Shown: positions 25,676 through 35,798 of the stretch, one piece after another | Position numbering within the stretch: the first letter of the stretch is position 1 | Layout: each line of letters begins with the position of its first letter | Source of the DNA: CAVPKN01 sp963832835 | Lineage (GTDB): Bacteria > Chlamydiota > Chlamydiia > Chlamydiales > JAAKFR01 | Assembly (NCBI GenBank): GCA_963832835.1 | Contig: CAWHVD010000001.1 | Span: 496,001 to 560,000, forward strand | Length of the DNA stretch: 64,000 bases | Direction of reading: 5' to 3' | Notes under the pieces: model-generated | Seen by the model: only the letters and a program-made list of their open reading frames with translations | Told to the model about the DNA's origin: nothing | Databases searched by the model: none | Made by a program: the position numbers and the translations under genes

Positions 25676-27052
25676 ATGATATTCAATTTCTTAACAGAAA
25701 CAGCTCACGATGAAACTTTAACAGCAGCAAAACCCCACAGTAATATCTCCCTTGATCGTGTAGCCGTGATTATTCTGAGCGGTGGCGAAGGAACACGTCT
25801 GAGACCACTGACCCACTCCCGCTGCAAGCCGGCTATCTCCTTTGGAGGTAGGTATTCTCTGATTGATGTACCGATTTCGCATTCTTTGAGTACTGGTTTA
25901 AATAAGATTTTTGTGATTGGTCAATATCAAATCAACTCTTTGCATAAACACTTATTCGAGACCTATTTCTACCACGGCATCTCGCAAAATCAGATCCAGC
26001 TCCTAGTTCCCGAAGCAGAGCAGGAAGGAAAAATGGCCTGGTATAAAGGGACAGCTGATGCAGTCCGCCAAAATTTGCACCATTTTGCTGAAATCCCTGC
26101 AGACTATTTTTTGATTCTCTCAGGAGATCAGCTCTACAATATTAACTTCCAAGAGATGATTAATTTTGGAGTCGAAGTGGATGCAGACTTGCTCGTTGCA
26201 GCCCAACCTGTTAGTAAAAAAGAAGCCAAGAGAATGGGTCTTTTGAAAATTGAAAATGGCGGATCACGGATCACGGATTTTCATGAAAAGCCTCAAGAGG
26301 ACACCCTTCTCGAGCGCTTCTATACCGATGATACTGCCTTAAACCGTCTAGGGCATAGTGTTGGGAAGCATGCAAAACATTATCTCGGTTCGATGGGAAT
26401 TTACCTGTTTAAGCGCCAAGCATTATTTGATCTGCTTCTTGAAGATTCTAGGGAAGATTTTGGTAAGCATTTGATTCAAGCTCAGATGAAAAAAGAAAAT
26501 GTCCATGCCTATTTATACGATGGATACTGGGAAGATATTGGGACTATCGATTCGTATTATCACGCCAATTTGGCACTCACCCATATGGAAGAAAATCGTA
26601 AGACGGGTCTGGTGTGCTACGATGAGGGCCAGATGATCTTTACCAAACAGTACAACCTTCCGGGTGTTAAGATCTCGGATTGTGTAATCAAGGATGCGAT
26701 CCTCTGCGAAGGCTCCATAATTGAAGCACAAGAGATCAGCCATAGCGTGATCGGTGTGCGCACAGTCATTGGCAAGGGAACGATTGTGCGAGATACCGTG
26801 ACGATGGGCAACGAGTATTACGTACGTCCTCCGTTAGCTTCAGGAGAGGTGAGCTATCGTCCAGAGATTGGTGAGGATTGCCTGATCACAAAAGCCATTA
26901 TCGATGAAAATGTCATCATCGGCGATAACGTCAAGCTTCAGAATAAGCATGGCCATATCAATTTTGATTCACCAGATGGCTTAGTCGTTGTGCGCGATGG
27001 TATCATTGTGATCCCACGCGGCACCCACATCCCCACGAACTACGTGTTTTAA
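25676..27052 (+). CDS. glgC: Glucose-1-phosphate adenylyltransferase (ADP-glucose pyrophosphorylase)
   Basis: 458 residues. It makes ADP-glucose for glycogen synthesis. The nucleotide-binding motif SGGEGTRLRPLTHSRCKPAISFGG (about residues 35-58), YKGTADAVRQN, SGDQLY and the C-terminal left-handed beta-helix with repeated VI/IG turns (about 300-440) are intact. It ends RDGIIVIPRGTHIP, as in plant-like and chlamydial enzymes. A short polar N-terminal extension precedes the catalytic domain. A phosphoesterase gene starts 27 bp downstream, as I recall for Chlamydia CT489-CT488. Confidence 0.95.
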   Translation: MIFNFLTETAHDETLTAAKPHSNISLDRVAVIILSGGEGTRLRPLTHSRCKPAISFGGRYSLIDVPISHSLSTGLNKIFVIGQYQINSLHKHLFETYFYHGISQNQIQLLVPEAEQEGKMAWYKGTADAVRQNLHHFAEIPADYFLILSGDQLYNINFQEMINFGVEVDADLLVAAQPVSKKEAKRMGLLKIENGGSRITDFHEKPQEDTLLERFYTDDTALNRLGHSVGKHAKHYLGSMGIYLFKRQALFDLLLEDSREDFGKHLIQAQMKKENVHAYLYDGYWEDIGTIDSYYHANLALTHMEENRKTGLVCYDEGQMIFTKQYNLPGVKISDCVIKDAILCEGSIIEAQEISHSVIGVRTVIGKGTIVRDTVTMGNEYYVRPPLASGEVSYRPEIGEDCLITKAIIDENVIIGDNVKLQNKHGHINFDSPDGLVVVRDGIIVIPRGTHIPTNYVF

Positions 27053-27079
27053 ATTCCCCTCACTCATATCTTCTATTCT

Positions 27080-27832
27080 ATGAATATTTGGTCACTGGCA
27101 GATCTGCACCTCGCATTTGGTGCACCTCAGAAGACAATGGAGGTGTTTGGACCCGAATGGGCCGATTATGCAGGGAAAATCGAGCGTGGATGGCGCTCTG
27201 TTGTACAGCTCGAGGACCTAGTGCTCATTGCCGGTGACATTTCATGGGCTATGTCTACGCAGCAGGCCCGAATGGACCTTGAGTGGATAGCTGCTTTACC
27301 TGGTACTAAAGTCTTGATCAAAGGAAACCACGACTACTGGTGGAGCTCCCTTTCCAAGGTGCAGCAGACCCTCCCCCCTTCTATGCATGTGATTCAAAAT
27401 AATGCCTTCTCTTTCCAGGGCATTGCCATTGCCGGTGCGCGCCTCTGGGATACACAGGAATATGGGTTCAATACCTGTATCGACTATAAGCCTAACCCAG
27501 TTGCTAGCACAGAAAAAGAAGAAGAGCCCGATCCAGAAAAGATTTTTAAGCGAGAGCTCGAGCGTTTAGAATTGAGTTTAAAAGCTCTACCTAAAGATGC
27601 CGCTGTCCGGATTGCCATGACCCATTACCCGCCCATCGGCCTTGATCTGCAACCATCTCGAGCCTCTGCACTACTTGAGAAGTATAATATCTCCATCTGT
27701 GTCTTTGGGCACCTGCACAACGTCAAAAAAGACAATCCTCTTTTTGGTACAGCCCGCGGCGTTACCTACCACCTAACAAGCGCTGACTACCTCGATTTCC
27801 ACCCCCTTAAAATCTATTCCTCGGCGAAATGA
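27080..27832 (+). CDS. Metallophosphoesterase
   Basis: 250 residues. Metal-binding motifs of the calcineurin-like fold are visible in order: SLADLHL (residues 5-11), VLIAGDISWA, LIKGNHDYWWSS, AMTHYPP and VFGHLHNVKKDN. The substrate is unknown; related bacterial proteins are annotated only as phosphohydrolases. It follows glgC closely and may be co-transcribed. Its last 19 bases overlap the 3' end of a convergent gene. Confidence 0.88.
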   Translation: MNIWSLADLHLAFGAPQKTMEVFGPEWADYAGKIERGWRSVVQLEDLVLIAGDISWAMSTQQARMDLEWIAALPGTKVLIKGNHDYWWSSLSKVQQTLPPSMHVIQNNAFSFQGIAIAGARLWDTQEYGFNTCIDYKPNPVASTEKEEEPDPEKIFKRELERLELSLKALPKDAAVRIAMTHYPPIGLDLQPSRASALLEKYNISICVFGHLHNVKKDNPLFGTARGVTYHLTSADYLDFHPLKIYSSAK

Positions 27833-28818
27833 ACTTTTTGCTCGAGGACAATGCGGATGGCAGCGATAGCCCGATCAGACCGAGAAAGAGGCTGGTCAGA
27901 AGCGATTTGGGATCTGCTGTGAAAGATATTGGCGATGGCAAGGGCCGGTTTTTTCAGCTCGAGATAGTCATAATGGGCGTAACATGCCTCAAGAAATTCT
28001 TTAAAATCGGATTCTTGGCGTATCAGGGGCAGCGTTTTGATTGCCAAGGCATAAAAGAGCGAATGGTTGCCTGTATTGGCTAAAAAAAAGAGGATCTCTT
28101 CGAGCAAATCAACAGGTGTATCCGATTGGACTTTTGCAACGAGTTTTTCCAGGTGATCATAGCCCTCTTCGGGATCTGCTAAAATAGCAGCACGTGCCTC
28201 TAGATAGCCAAACCAAGGCGTATCTTTTACATATAGCTTGAAACCATCAAGAAGATCAGTGGCATAGGTGTGATTGCCCGCATCGATTTCAGCAAGGATG
28301 TAGTCAAAAAGGAAGCTCTCAATCTCACTTGCACAGTACATTTGGATCAGTTCAAGGGCTTTTTGAGGGGAAAGGCCTTGGTCGACATGTTCATCTAATA
28401 TTTGTTCTAGATAGGCTAAGCTGTCGGCAACTTGGTTAGGTTTTCCAAGGTCGTATGCCATCATCTGATTATCGAGCTCATCGCAGAAGATCGAAAGAGT
28501 CCTTTTTTCCGGAAAGAAGCGCCTCCACAGTTCAAAAACAATCAGGAAAATTTGATCCTTTTCTAAGGGTTTGCGTTTAGATCCTAACGCTTCTGCGATC
28601 TCTTCGGGCTCTTCACAGCTTTCACCATAGGCTTGCCACTCATCTACACTCAAATGAATACCTAGCCCTTTGAGTTGCTGAAATAGGCATTCGACCGTTT
28701 TATCCCGGTAGTTTTCCTTCTGCCAATTTTGCAGGTCCCCCATATGCAATTCACCTGCCTCAATGCGAGGGAGGTTGAGTTGAATCAAATTATAAAGGGC
28801 TTTTCTTTGTAACAACAT
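27814..28818 (-). CDS. Helical (TPR-like) protein of unknown function
   Basis: 334 residues, mostly alpha-helical and acidic, without signal peptide or membrane segment. The helix pairs in the second half (TYATDLLDGFKLYVKDTPWFGYLEARAAIL) look like degenerate tetratricopeptide units. Its ATG lies one base after the copA stop, so the two are probably translationally coupled. I do not recognise a named family, and coupling to a copper pump does not by itself give a function. Confidence 0.75.
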   Translation of the reverse strand: MLLQRKALYNLIQLNLPRIEAGELHMGDLQNWQKENYRDKTVECLFQQLKGLGIHLSVDEWQAYGESCEEPEEIAEALGSKRKPLEKDQIFLIVFELWRRFFPEKRTLSIFCDELDNQMMAYDLGKPNQVADSLAYLEQILDEHVDQGLSPQKALELIQMYCASEIESFLFDYILAEIDAGNHTYATDLLDGFKLYVKDTPWFGYLEARAAILADPEEGYDHLEKLVAKVQSDTPVDLLEEILFFLANTGNHSLFYALAIKTLPLIRQESDFKEFLEACYAHYDYLELKKPALAIANIFHSRSQIASDQPLSRSDRAIAAIRIVLEQKVHFAEE

Positions 28819-28819
28819 A

Positions 28820-30943
28820 TTACCTTGGGGGTTTCCATTTGTTGAGTAAAAGAGAGTTGATGACTACGCACAATGAACTGGCGGCCATCGCACCTCCGGC
28901 TATCATGGGATTGAGCAGACCCAATGCAGCAAGCGGGATTCCTAAAATATTATAAATAAATGCAAAAAATAGATTCTGGCGGATCTTGCGGAAGGTAGCT
29001 TTAGCTAGATCAATTGCATCAGCAACATGGCGCAGATCATTGCTCATCAAAGTGATGTCAGCAGATTCAAGAGCAATGTCAGAGCCTGACCGCATCGCAA
29101 ATCCTACATCCGCAGCAGCCAATGCGGGGGCGTCGTTGATTCCATCTCCCACCATGGCTACCTTTTGATTTTTCTGCTTGAGACGTTCCACTGTGGCGGC
29201 TTTGTCTTGTGGTAAAATCTCGGCAAAAAAAGAGGTTATCCCTACTTGCTGGGCAATCGCATGCGCTGTGGGTGTCCGGTCTCCGGTGAGCATCACCACT
29301 TCTAATCCTTGTTCTTGGAGTAGCTCGATGCCTTCTAAAGAATGGGCACGCAGCACATCTGTAACTGCTAAATAGCCTAGAGGTTGCGTAGTATCACTTA
29401 GAATCACTACCGTTTTAGCTTGATTTTCGAGCAGCTCAACGACCCGGGCGTCTGTTTTAACACCCTTTTCTTGCATCCATCTAGGAGAACCGAGCAGGTA
29501 TTTTTGGTTATTCATCGTGCCCATGATGCCTTTCCCAGAAAAAGCTTCAAAGCCACTCACGACAGCTTTTTCCCCTTTGTAGCCGTTTGCAATGGCCTGT
29601 GCGATCGGATGTTCAGAAAGGTCCTCAAGAGAGGCTGCAATCTGGCGGATCTTTTCGGAATCGGGTATGACATCGCTCAAGACAGGTTTGCCTGCCGTGA
29701 GAGTTCCCGTTTTATCCACGGCAACAATCTTAAGCTTCTCAGATTTTTGAAGAGCTTCAGCATTTTTAACCAAAATACCTGAACGTGCCCCCCTTCCACT
29801 AGCGACCATGATCACTGTCGGCGTGGCCATCCCCAAAGCGCAAGGGCAGGCAATGACTAGCACGGCAACCCCATTCACAAGCGCTCTTGCCAGATCATGC
29901 CCAAACCCCCACCATGCAAAAAAGGCACCGAGGCTGATGGCGATCACTGTAGGAACAAAAATAGCCGAAATCGAGTCGGCAAGGTTCTGAATAGGCGCCT
30001 TTGAGCTTTGTGCTGACTGTACAAGGCGGATAATTGAGGCAAGCGCAGTCTGCGCTCCCACAGCGGTCGCGCGCACCGTTAAGACCCCTTGCCCATTGAG
30101 CGTGCCCCCAAAAACATGCGCTGCTTCTGCTTTGCGAACAGGAGAGCTCTCACCGGTGAGCATCGATTCATTGACATAGGACTTGCCCCCTGTTACCACT
30201 CCGTCTATGGGCACATTTTCCCCTGGACGGACTTGGAATACGTCACCAACTACCATTTCCCTGATAGAGATCTCTTGCCACTGGCCATTCTTTTCTACGC
30301 GGGCCTGCTTGGGTTGCAAGTTCAAAAGGGCTTGGATAGCCCCCGATGCTTTGCGTTTGGTGCGCGATTCCAAATATCTACCCAGCAAAATCAACGTGAT
30401 GATCGCCGCACTCGATTCGAAATATGTATGCCCGCTAAAACCTCCTAGAAAGACGATAGCGCTGTAAAAATAGGCGGCCGAGGTTCCCAGTCCAATTAGC
30501 AGATCCATGTTTCCTGTGAAGGTTTTAAGGGCATAGTAGCTCCCTATATAAAAACGCCATCCAAATGCGAATTGAACAACTGTAGCCAAAGCAAATTGAA
30601 CCCAGAGAGGCATAAAATCCACAACCATTTGTAATACAATAGGAAGGGTAAGTAGCGCTGAAAGGAGAACTGTTAGGAGCTCTCTTTGTGAAGTAATATG
30701 CCCAGTATGATCATGGTCATGACTCGGCATATCCAGATGAGCATTATAACCAACTGATTTAATGGCTGTTATGATTTCTTTTGGAGGTGTCCCGGGAGCG
30801 CACTCAACCTGAGCCTCCCCCAGCGCAAAACTAACCTGCGCCTCAGTCACACCGGGAACACAGCGCAACGCTTTCCCGATGCTCCGCTCGCAAGATACGC
30901 AATGCATCCCTTCAATTTTTAGTAAGTATTTTTCGGTATCCAT
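28820..30943 (-). CDS. copA: Copper-translocating P1B-type ATPase
   Basis: 707 residues. One N-terminal heavy-metal domain with GMHCVSCERS (Cys15, Cys18) is followed by paired helices, the actuator motif LTGESSPV, the membrane CPC motif (VIACPCALGMATP), the phosphorylation motif AVDKTGTLTAG, a nucleotide-domain HP dipeptide (LSEHPIAQA) and MVGDGINDAPALAAADVG. CPC with a GMxCxxC domain indicates Cu+ export. It is the first gene of a two-gene unit and diverges from the coiled-coil gene across about 90 bp of AT-rich sequence. Confidence 0.94.
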   Translation of the reverse strand: MDTEKYLLKIEGMHCVSCERSIGKALRCVPGVTEAQVSFALGEAQVECAPGTPPKEIITAIKSVGYNAHLDMPSHDHDHTGHITSQRELLTVLLSALLTLPIVLQMVVDFMPLWVQFALATVVQFAFGWRFYIGSYYALKTFTGNMDLLIGLGTSAAYFYSAIVFLGGFSGHTYFESSAAIITLILLGRYLESRTKRKASGAIQALLNLQPKQARVEKNGQWQEISIREMVVGDVFQVRPGENVPIDGVVTGGKSYVNESMLTGESSPVRKAEAAHVFGGTLNGQGVLTVRATAVGAQTALASIIRLVQSAQSSKAPIQNLADSISAIFVPTVIAISLGAFFAWWGFGHDLARALVNGVAVLVIACPCALGMATPTVIMVASGRGARSGILVKNAEALQKSEKLKIVAVDKTGTLTAGKPVLSDVIPDSEKIRQIAASLEDLSEHPIAQAIANGYKGEKAVVSGFEAFSGKGIMGTMNNQKYLLGSPRWMQEKGVKTDARVVELLENQAKTVVILSDTTQPLGYLAVTDVLRAHSLEGIELLQEQGLEVVMLTGDRTPTAHAIAQQVGITSFFAEILPQDKAATVERLKQKNQKVAMVGDGINDAPALAAADVGFAMRSGSDIALESADITLMSNDLRHVADAIDLAKATFRKIRQNLFFAFIYNILGIPLAALGLLNPMIAGGAMAASSLCVVINSLLLNKWKPPR

Positions 30944-31036
30944 TAGTATATATTCCTAACAATAAATTAATAAATTGTCAATATTATTTTTTAGTAATAT
31001 TATTAAGTAATAAAATATGTTTTAGTTAGGTTAAAT

Positions 31037-32905
31037 ATGGCTAATCCTCCAAAACGCCAAGAAGGTGCAGATCCAGGTGCACAATCAGATATCGAGCTCC
31101 AACCTATAGGAAAGTCTGCCAGCCATCGTGTTACGGATGAAACATATCGTGCCACATCGCATAGCGTTAAAGTACCTCGACTCAAGCTGTACGAAGGAGC
31201 GCCATGGGAACATGAAGTTTCTGTAGCATGGGAAAAAGGGGGTATTTGGGATGTCATTGTACTTATCGCTTCGTACGTATTCTCTTGTGTCACACCACCC
31301 TCTTTGATCAATACAGGAAAAGAAAATGTAAAAGCAGGTCATAAGTTGAACATTTTAGCACGAAATAATAAACCCTTCGGTGACCCTGAAGTACAGGGTA
31401 TTCTCAGGAAAATCTTTCCCGATACGAGTGGTTTAGCAACAGATTGGGGTAACGTACAAAACAAAACACCTGCGGATATCCGAAAGTTTTTGGTGCGTGC
31501 AGAGCAGCAATACCGAGCAATTGAGAATCTCAAGCTGGGCGAGGTTGCATATGTGGATATAGCCAAGCAGCAAATTTTGAGTCACCTGAATGTCTTTAAA
31601 AAACAGGCAGCCCACAAGCTGGCGTTGGCATGGGAGCAAAGATGTAAGGCTTTAAAAGAATTTCCTATCGACAAAGATCCTGTGGTCCTCTTCAAGCTCT
31701 ATCAGTCCTTTGAGGCTCAGCTCAAGGAGTTACGTGATTACAATGTTTCTCAAATATCCTCTATTCAAGATCCGCTTCAAGATGAAATTGACACATTGGA
31801 GGTGTTGAAAAAAGCTGTAGAAGAGGAAATACCCCGCAGATTAGCTGAGGTTCAACAGAGGATCGAAACCAGGATGCCTTCTGCACAGTTGGAGCTAGCT
31901 GCAGAAGGTGCAAGTATTCCCCTTTCCCCAGAAGGATCTTTTGCGACACAAGTTCAAAAGTTTCAAACTGGGATCACCCAAAAACATGCAGAGGCTACGC
32001 AAACAGTAGTTAGGCAACGAAATGAGTGTGAGCGATTAGAACAAGAACGAAAGCAATTGCAGCAAAAGAAAGATGCTCTTGTAGACTACGTACCTCTTCG
32101 CTTAGCTAAAGAGAAAAAGGCAAAAATCGAAGCTTCGAAACAATCTAGCCAAGCCAGCTTGAAACAAGATAAATTAATGTTGCCGATCCAGGTTAAGTCG
32201 CTTGAGCAAAAGATAGTGGGATTAAAAAATGAGCGAGATACAATTCTGGAAAAAACAAAATCGTTCTGGGGTGGGACTGTGCTCCTTTCGGAGGCGGATC
32301 AGGGCACTCTTAAAATTATCAACGCTAATTTGGCCGAATTTGAAAAAGATTATAAATCTTCAAAAGAAAAGTTGCTCTTTTTAGATACGACTGCACAAGA
32401 GAATCTATCTCAAGCATCGAAAAAAATTGAACAAGAATATGATAAAGCCATTCAAGTCAACGACCAAGAAATACAAAGGCTAAATGCCGAATTAAAAGAG
32501 AAGGTAGATGCTCAAACAGAAGCTTCTCAACGCTGGCAAGAGAGTATTGATCTGGTAAGCCGATTAGAGGAAGTGGAACAGGAATTCAAGAAAACATGGT
32601 ATGAGCAACTGGCGAAACACGAGATGCAAGATGATTGTAAAGTGTTGGCTCGTCTCAGCTTTTTAGAAAAAGCTTTCACCGCTTACCAACAGAATCCGGG
32701 AGTTTCCCCTTCTGAGTGGCCAAGGAATTACTATCAGAATTCAAAAGATACGTTCAAGCCAGCTCTCTTATCTTCTCTACAAAATTTGGGAGTACCTCCA
32801 GATTCGAATGCTTATAAGACAATAGAAAGCACCATTGCCCAAGTCTGGCTCCCTAACATGGGCGGAAGGCCCATAAATATGAGTGGCCTGGAGGAATTTC
32901 AGTAA
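31037..32905 (+). CDS. Large coiled-coil protein, possible effector
   Basis: 622 residues. A polar N-terminus (about 65 residues) is followed by a hydrophobic stretch GGIWDVIVLIASYVFSCVTPPSLIN (about 70-95). The rest is highly charged helix, with long heptad regions between about residues 230 and 530 rich in Lys, Glu and Gln. There is no Sec signal. It precedes the MORN-like gene by 46 bp on the same strand. Location in an accessory stretch and coiled-coil content are typical of chlamydial secreted proteins, but secretion is inference and the family is unrecognised. Confidence 0.7.
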   Translation: MANPPKRQEGADPGAQSDIELQPIGKSASHRVTDETYRATSHSVKVPRLKLYEGAPWEHEVSVAWEKGGIWDVIVLIASYVFSCVTPPSLINTGKENVKAGHKLNILARNNKPFGDPEVQGILRKIFPDTSGLATDWGNVQNKTPADIRKFLVRAEQQYRAIENLKLGEVAYVDIAKQQILSHLNVFKKQAAHKLALAWEQRCKALKEFPIDKDPVVLFKLYQSFEAQLKELRDYNVSQISSIQDPLQDEIDTLEVLKKAVEEEIPRRLAEVQQRIETRMPSAQLELAAEGASIPLSPEGSFATQVQKFQTGITQKHAEATQTVVRQRNECERLEQERKQLQQKKDALVDYVPLRLAKEKKAKIEASKQSSQASLKQDKLMLPIQVKSLEQKIVGLKNERDTILEKTKSFWGGTVLLSEADQGTLKIINANLAEFEKDYKSSKEKLLFLDTTAQENLSQASKKIEQEYDKAIQVNDQEIQRLNAELKEKVDAQTEASQRWQESIDLVSRLEEVEQEFKKTWYEQLAKHEMQDDCKVLARLSFLEKAFTAYQQNPGVSPSEWPRNYYQNSKDTFKPALLSSLQNLGVPPDSNAYKTIESTIAQVWLPNMGGRPINMSGLEEFQ

Positions 32906-32951
32906 AAAGGGAAATCTGGTAACCTCTTCTACTTATCATTGGAGGAAGAGC

Positions 32952-35387
32952 GTGCGTAAATTATTTTTTTTAGTTTTGTTGTGTGGGTTTGTTGTAGCAG
33001 GGGAGCCTCCCCATCCAAGTGGGCTCAAAGTACGTCAACCCAATTGGCGACCCACTGTACTAGAAAACTTTGTGAACGGCACACCAGCCCATGTCCTTTT
33101 TTATGAGCCTCAAAGTAAAGGTGAGGCAGCTGTCAAGCAGATCGCCTTTTATCCCAACGGACGTGTGAGAGAGGAGATCGACCTTGAAGAGGGAACACCC
33201 CAAGGTGTGTCAGTGGAGTATTACCCCTCTGGTAATGTGCGTCAGATCTCTTTTTATGAAAAAGGCGTCCTCGAAGGGGCTCTCAAGACATATCATCCCA
33301 ATAGTGAGCTCGAGACTAGTGCTCTTTACAAAAAAGGGCTTTTGCATGGCGCTTTCGCCTCCTTTTACACCAACGGTAACAAAAAAGAAGAGGGTGCTTA
33401 CGAGAATGGCAAACGCGTAGAGCAATTTTTGACATACTACGAAGAGGGCTCACGCGCCTCTCAGACCCGTTATGCACGCGGGTTGCCTCAAGGGAACGCT
33501 CTTGAGTGGTACCCCAAAGAAGAAAATGATGGTGGTTTGAAAGCGTCACGCACCTATACCGATGGTTTGCTCCATGGCGATGGCAAAACACCGGCTGTGC
33601 TCATGTATGGTCCTGAGCTGGCAATTGTGGAAGTGCAAGATTTTCGCTATGGCAAACCGTATGGTCTCCATTTGAAATACACACCTGATGGTCAAGTCTG
33701 TTACCGTGTGAGTTACAACGACGGAGTCAAAGAGGGGAAAGAACAATTTTTTGATACTGACGGAAAAGCACTCGGTGGAGGTTTGTGGCGCAAGGGGATT
33801 GCAGTGGGAGAACATGCCCAGCATTACCCCAATGAACAATTGCAAAAACGGGCACTATATGATGAAAAAGGCGATCTGTTAGAGCCTATCTGTGAATATT
33901 ACGAAGATGGTGCCCTTAAGGCGACGTATACACTTGCTCAAGAGGCTTATGAAGGGTCATTTAAAGAGTGGTATCCTGACAGTGTCTTAAAAACGGATTA
34001 TAACTATGCCCAAGGGGTATTAGAAGGTGTGCAAAAAGAATATTACCCCAACGGACAGCTCAAATTAGCATCCACTTTCCAAGGTAGAAAATGGCATGGT
34101 CCTCATCAAGAATGGTATGAAAATGGCACTCCGAAAGCATTGAAGAGCTACTCTCAAGGCCAGCCCCATGGAGAATGCCTGGAGTGGTATGAAAACGGAA
34201 ATAAAAAACTGGAAGCTCTTTTTGTAAGCGGTAAAATCGACAAAGTACGTCGTGAGTGGACCCCCGACGGGACGCTTGTTTTTGAAGGGGAATTTGCATT
34301 AGGGGTTCCCAACGGAGTACTCCATACATGGCATCCCAATGGGACATTGAGCCAAAAATGTTTTTTTGCTCAAGGTAAGAGGCAAGGGATCGAAGAGAAA
34401 TATTTCGAGAATGGCAAATCTCAATCCCTTGCAGAATTCAAAGACGATTTATTGGTGGGCGAGGTTAAAACGTGGTACCCCGATGGGGGGATGCATACCC
34501 TGATGTCCTATGATCAAGGAATTCCGGTTGGTGAACACCGCGAGTATTATCCTACAGAAGGAAAGCAAGCCACCCAGATTGCCCGCGTCTTTCACTACAA
34601 AGCCGGCAATTTAGATGGCGCGCAACTCTCCTACCATTCCAACGGACAAATTGCTGCTCAGATCGGTTACGCTCAGGGCAATCTGCATGGTAAAAAAATG
34701 CAGTGGGATCGTGAAGGGAATATCCTCGAAGAGGGGGAATATATTCACGGAGCTATGAATGGCCGGTATTTTCAGGTCGGTCCTGCTGGTGAAGAGGTTG
34801 TATTGCACTACAAAAACAACATGCGCGAGGGTGTGCACCAGATCTACTACCCACCGCAACCGGAAAACTCAAATAAGGTGAAAAAACTCGACGCTTTCTT
34901 TGTCAATGATATGCTTGAAGGTGAGGTCTGTGAATACAACGAGAAAGGAATCAAAATCGCGAGTACCTTTTATAAAAATGGACTCCGAGAGGGAATAGCC
35001 ACCCTGTATTCTCCAGAAGGGTTATTGATGATGACCATGGCCTTTCAAGCTGATAAACGGTGTGGCAAAGCCATGAGTTATTATCCAAATGGTAAAGTGT
35101 ACCGAGAAGTCTCTTTTGCAGAGGACGTCCGTCATGGTCCTACTCGCACTCTGCACGAAGATGGCTCGCTCGCTAGCATCTATATCTATGCCCATGACAA
35201 ACTTGATGGCCCCGGCCAAGAATGGAACCAAGCGGGAGTTTTAGTGTTCGAAGGGGAGTATAAAAATGACCAGAAGCATGGTAAGTTTCACAAGTATTAC
35301 GACGATGGCTCTCCACGCATGCTCTGCACCTATCAGAACGATGAGATAGTAGGTGAGAAAAAGACCTTCAAACAAGAGATGCGCTAA
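32952..35387 (+). CDS. Exported MORN-like (YwqK-type) repeat protein
   Basis: 811 residues from GTG 32952, chosen because GGAGG lies 6 nt upstream and the protein then opens with a signal peptide (MRKLFFLVLLCGFVVAGEPP); the longer ATG frame at 32883 lacks this. The body consists of about thirty copies of a 22-24-residue repeat with the core [WY]Y-x-NG-x2-K and a following G-x3-G, as in WYENGNKKLEALFVSG and YYPNGQLKLASTFQGRKWHG. MORN-variant proteins of this kind form long beta structures. They are common in chlamydiae and amoeba symbionts, and the YwqK antitoxin label used in databases is not informative. An extracytoplasmic structural or adhesive role is inference. Confidence 0.85.
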   Translation: MRKLFFLVLLCGFVVAGEPPHPSGLKVRQPNWRPTVLENFVNGTPAHVLFYEPQSKGEAAVKQIAFYPNGRVREEIDLEEGTPQGVSVEYYPSGNVRQISFYEKGVLEGALKTYHPNSELETSALYKKGLLHGAFASFYTNGNKKEEGAYENGKRVEQFLTYYEEGSRASQTRYARGLPQGNALEWYPKEENDGGLKASRTYTDGLLHGDGKTPAVLMYGPELAIVEVQDFRYGKPYGLHLKYTPDGQVCYRVSYNDGVKEGKEQFFDTDGKALGGGLWRKGIAVGEHAQHYPNEQLQKRALYDEKGDLLEPICEYYEDGALKATYTLAQEAYEGSFKEWYPDSVLKTDYNYAQGVLEGVQKEYYPNGQLKLASTFQGRKWHGPHQEWYENGTPKALKSYSQGQPHGECLEWYENGNKKLEALFVSGKIDKVRREWTPDGTLVFEGEFALGVPNGVLHTWHPNGTLSQKCFFAQGKRQGIEEKYFENGKSQSLAEFKDDLLVGEVKTWYPDGGMHTLMSYDQGIPVGEHREYYPTEGKQATQIARVFHYKAGNLDGAQLSYHSNGQIAAQIGYAQGNLHGKKMQWDREGNILEEGEYIHGAMNGRYFQVGPAGEEVVLHYKNNMREGVHQIYYPPQPENSNKVKKLDAFFVNDMLEGEVCEYNEKGIKIASTFYKNGLREGIATLYSPEGLLMMTMAFQADKRCGKAMSYYPNGKVYREVSFAEDVRHGPTRTLHEDGSLASIYIYAHDKLDGPGQEWNQAGVLVFEGEYKNDQKHGKFHKYYDDGSPRMLCTYQNDEIVGEKKTFKQEMR

Positions 35388-35798
35388 GTTTTTAGTAATA
35401 CCATTGCAAGAAAATAAAGCCATGAAGTGGCACTGTATAACACATCATTTTTGAACGATCCTTTCTCGCTTAGGTGCAAAAACATAGGCTTCGAAACGAT
35501 CCTTCAAATCTAGCATGTTACCCAGTGCCACTTCATGGCTTTATTTTTGATAAATGGTATAAATTTCAATCGGCCCCGCACATTAGTTTTGGGTGGTTCT
35601 GCTTAAACTCGACCTCGCGCAAAACTTAAGTTTATTACAATTAATTGATTGCCCAAAAAAAAACCAACCCGAAACCTGGATGACACGCAAACCAGAGCGT
35701 GTATTTATTAATTTAATTTTAAAGATTAGGTGAATTTATATTTAATAGCGTGTTAAAAATTTGACTCATATGAATGCTCTAAACGTAAGGAGAGCAAA
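35388..35798. other. Intergenic region with repeat A4 and unique sequence
   Basis: Repeat A4 fills 35399-35559. The remaining 236 bp to the next start are AT-rich with an A9 run (about 35656-35664) and no gene that I can see. A possible -35 TTGACT at about 35761 lacks a convincing -10 partner. AAGGAG at 35790-35795 serves the following gene. Confidence 0.6.
35399..35559. mobile_element. Repeat family A, copy A4
   Basis: 161 bp, core in reverse orientation, with a left end TACCATTGCAAGAAAAT and a right end TTTTTGATAAATGGTA, flanked by TAA (35396-35398 and 35560-35562). The two ends belong to different subtypes. Confidence 0.9.
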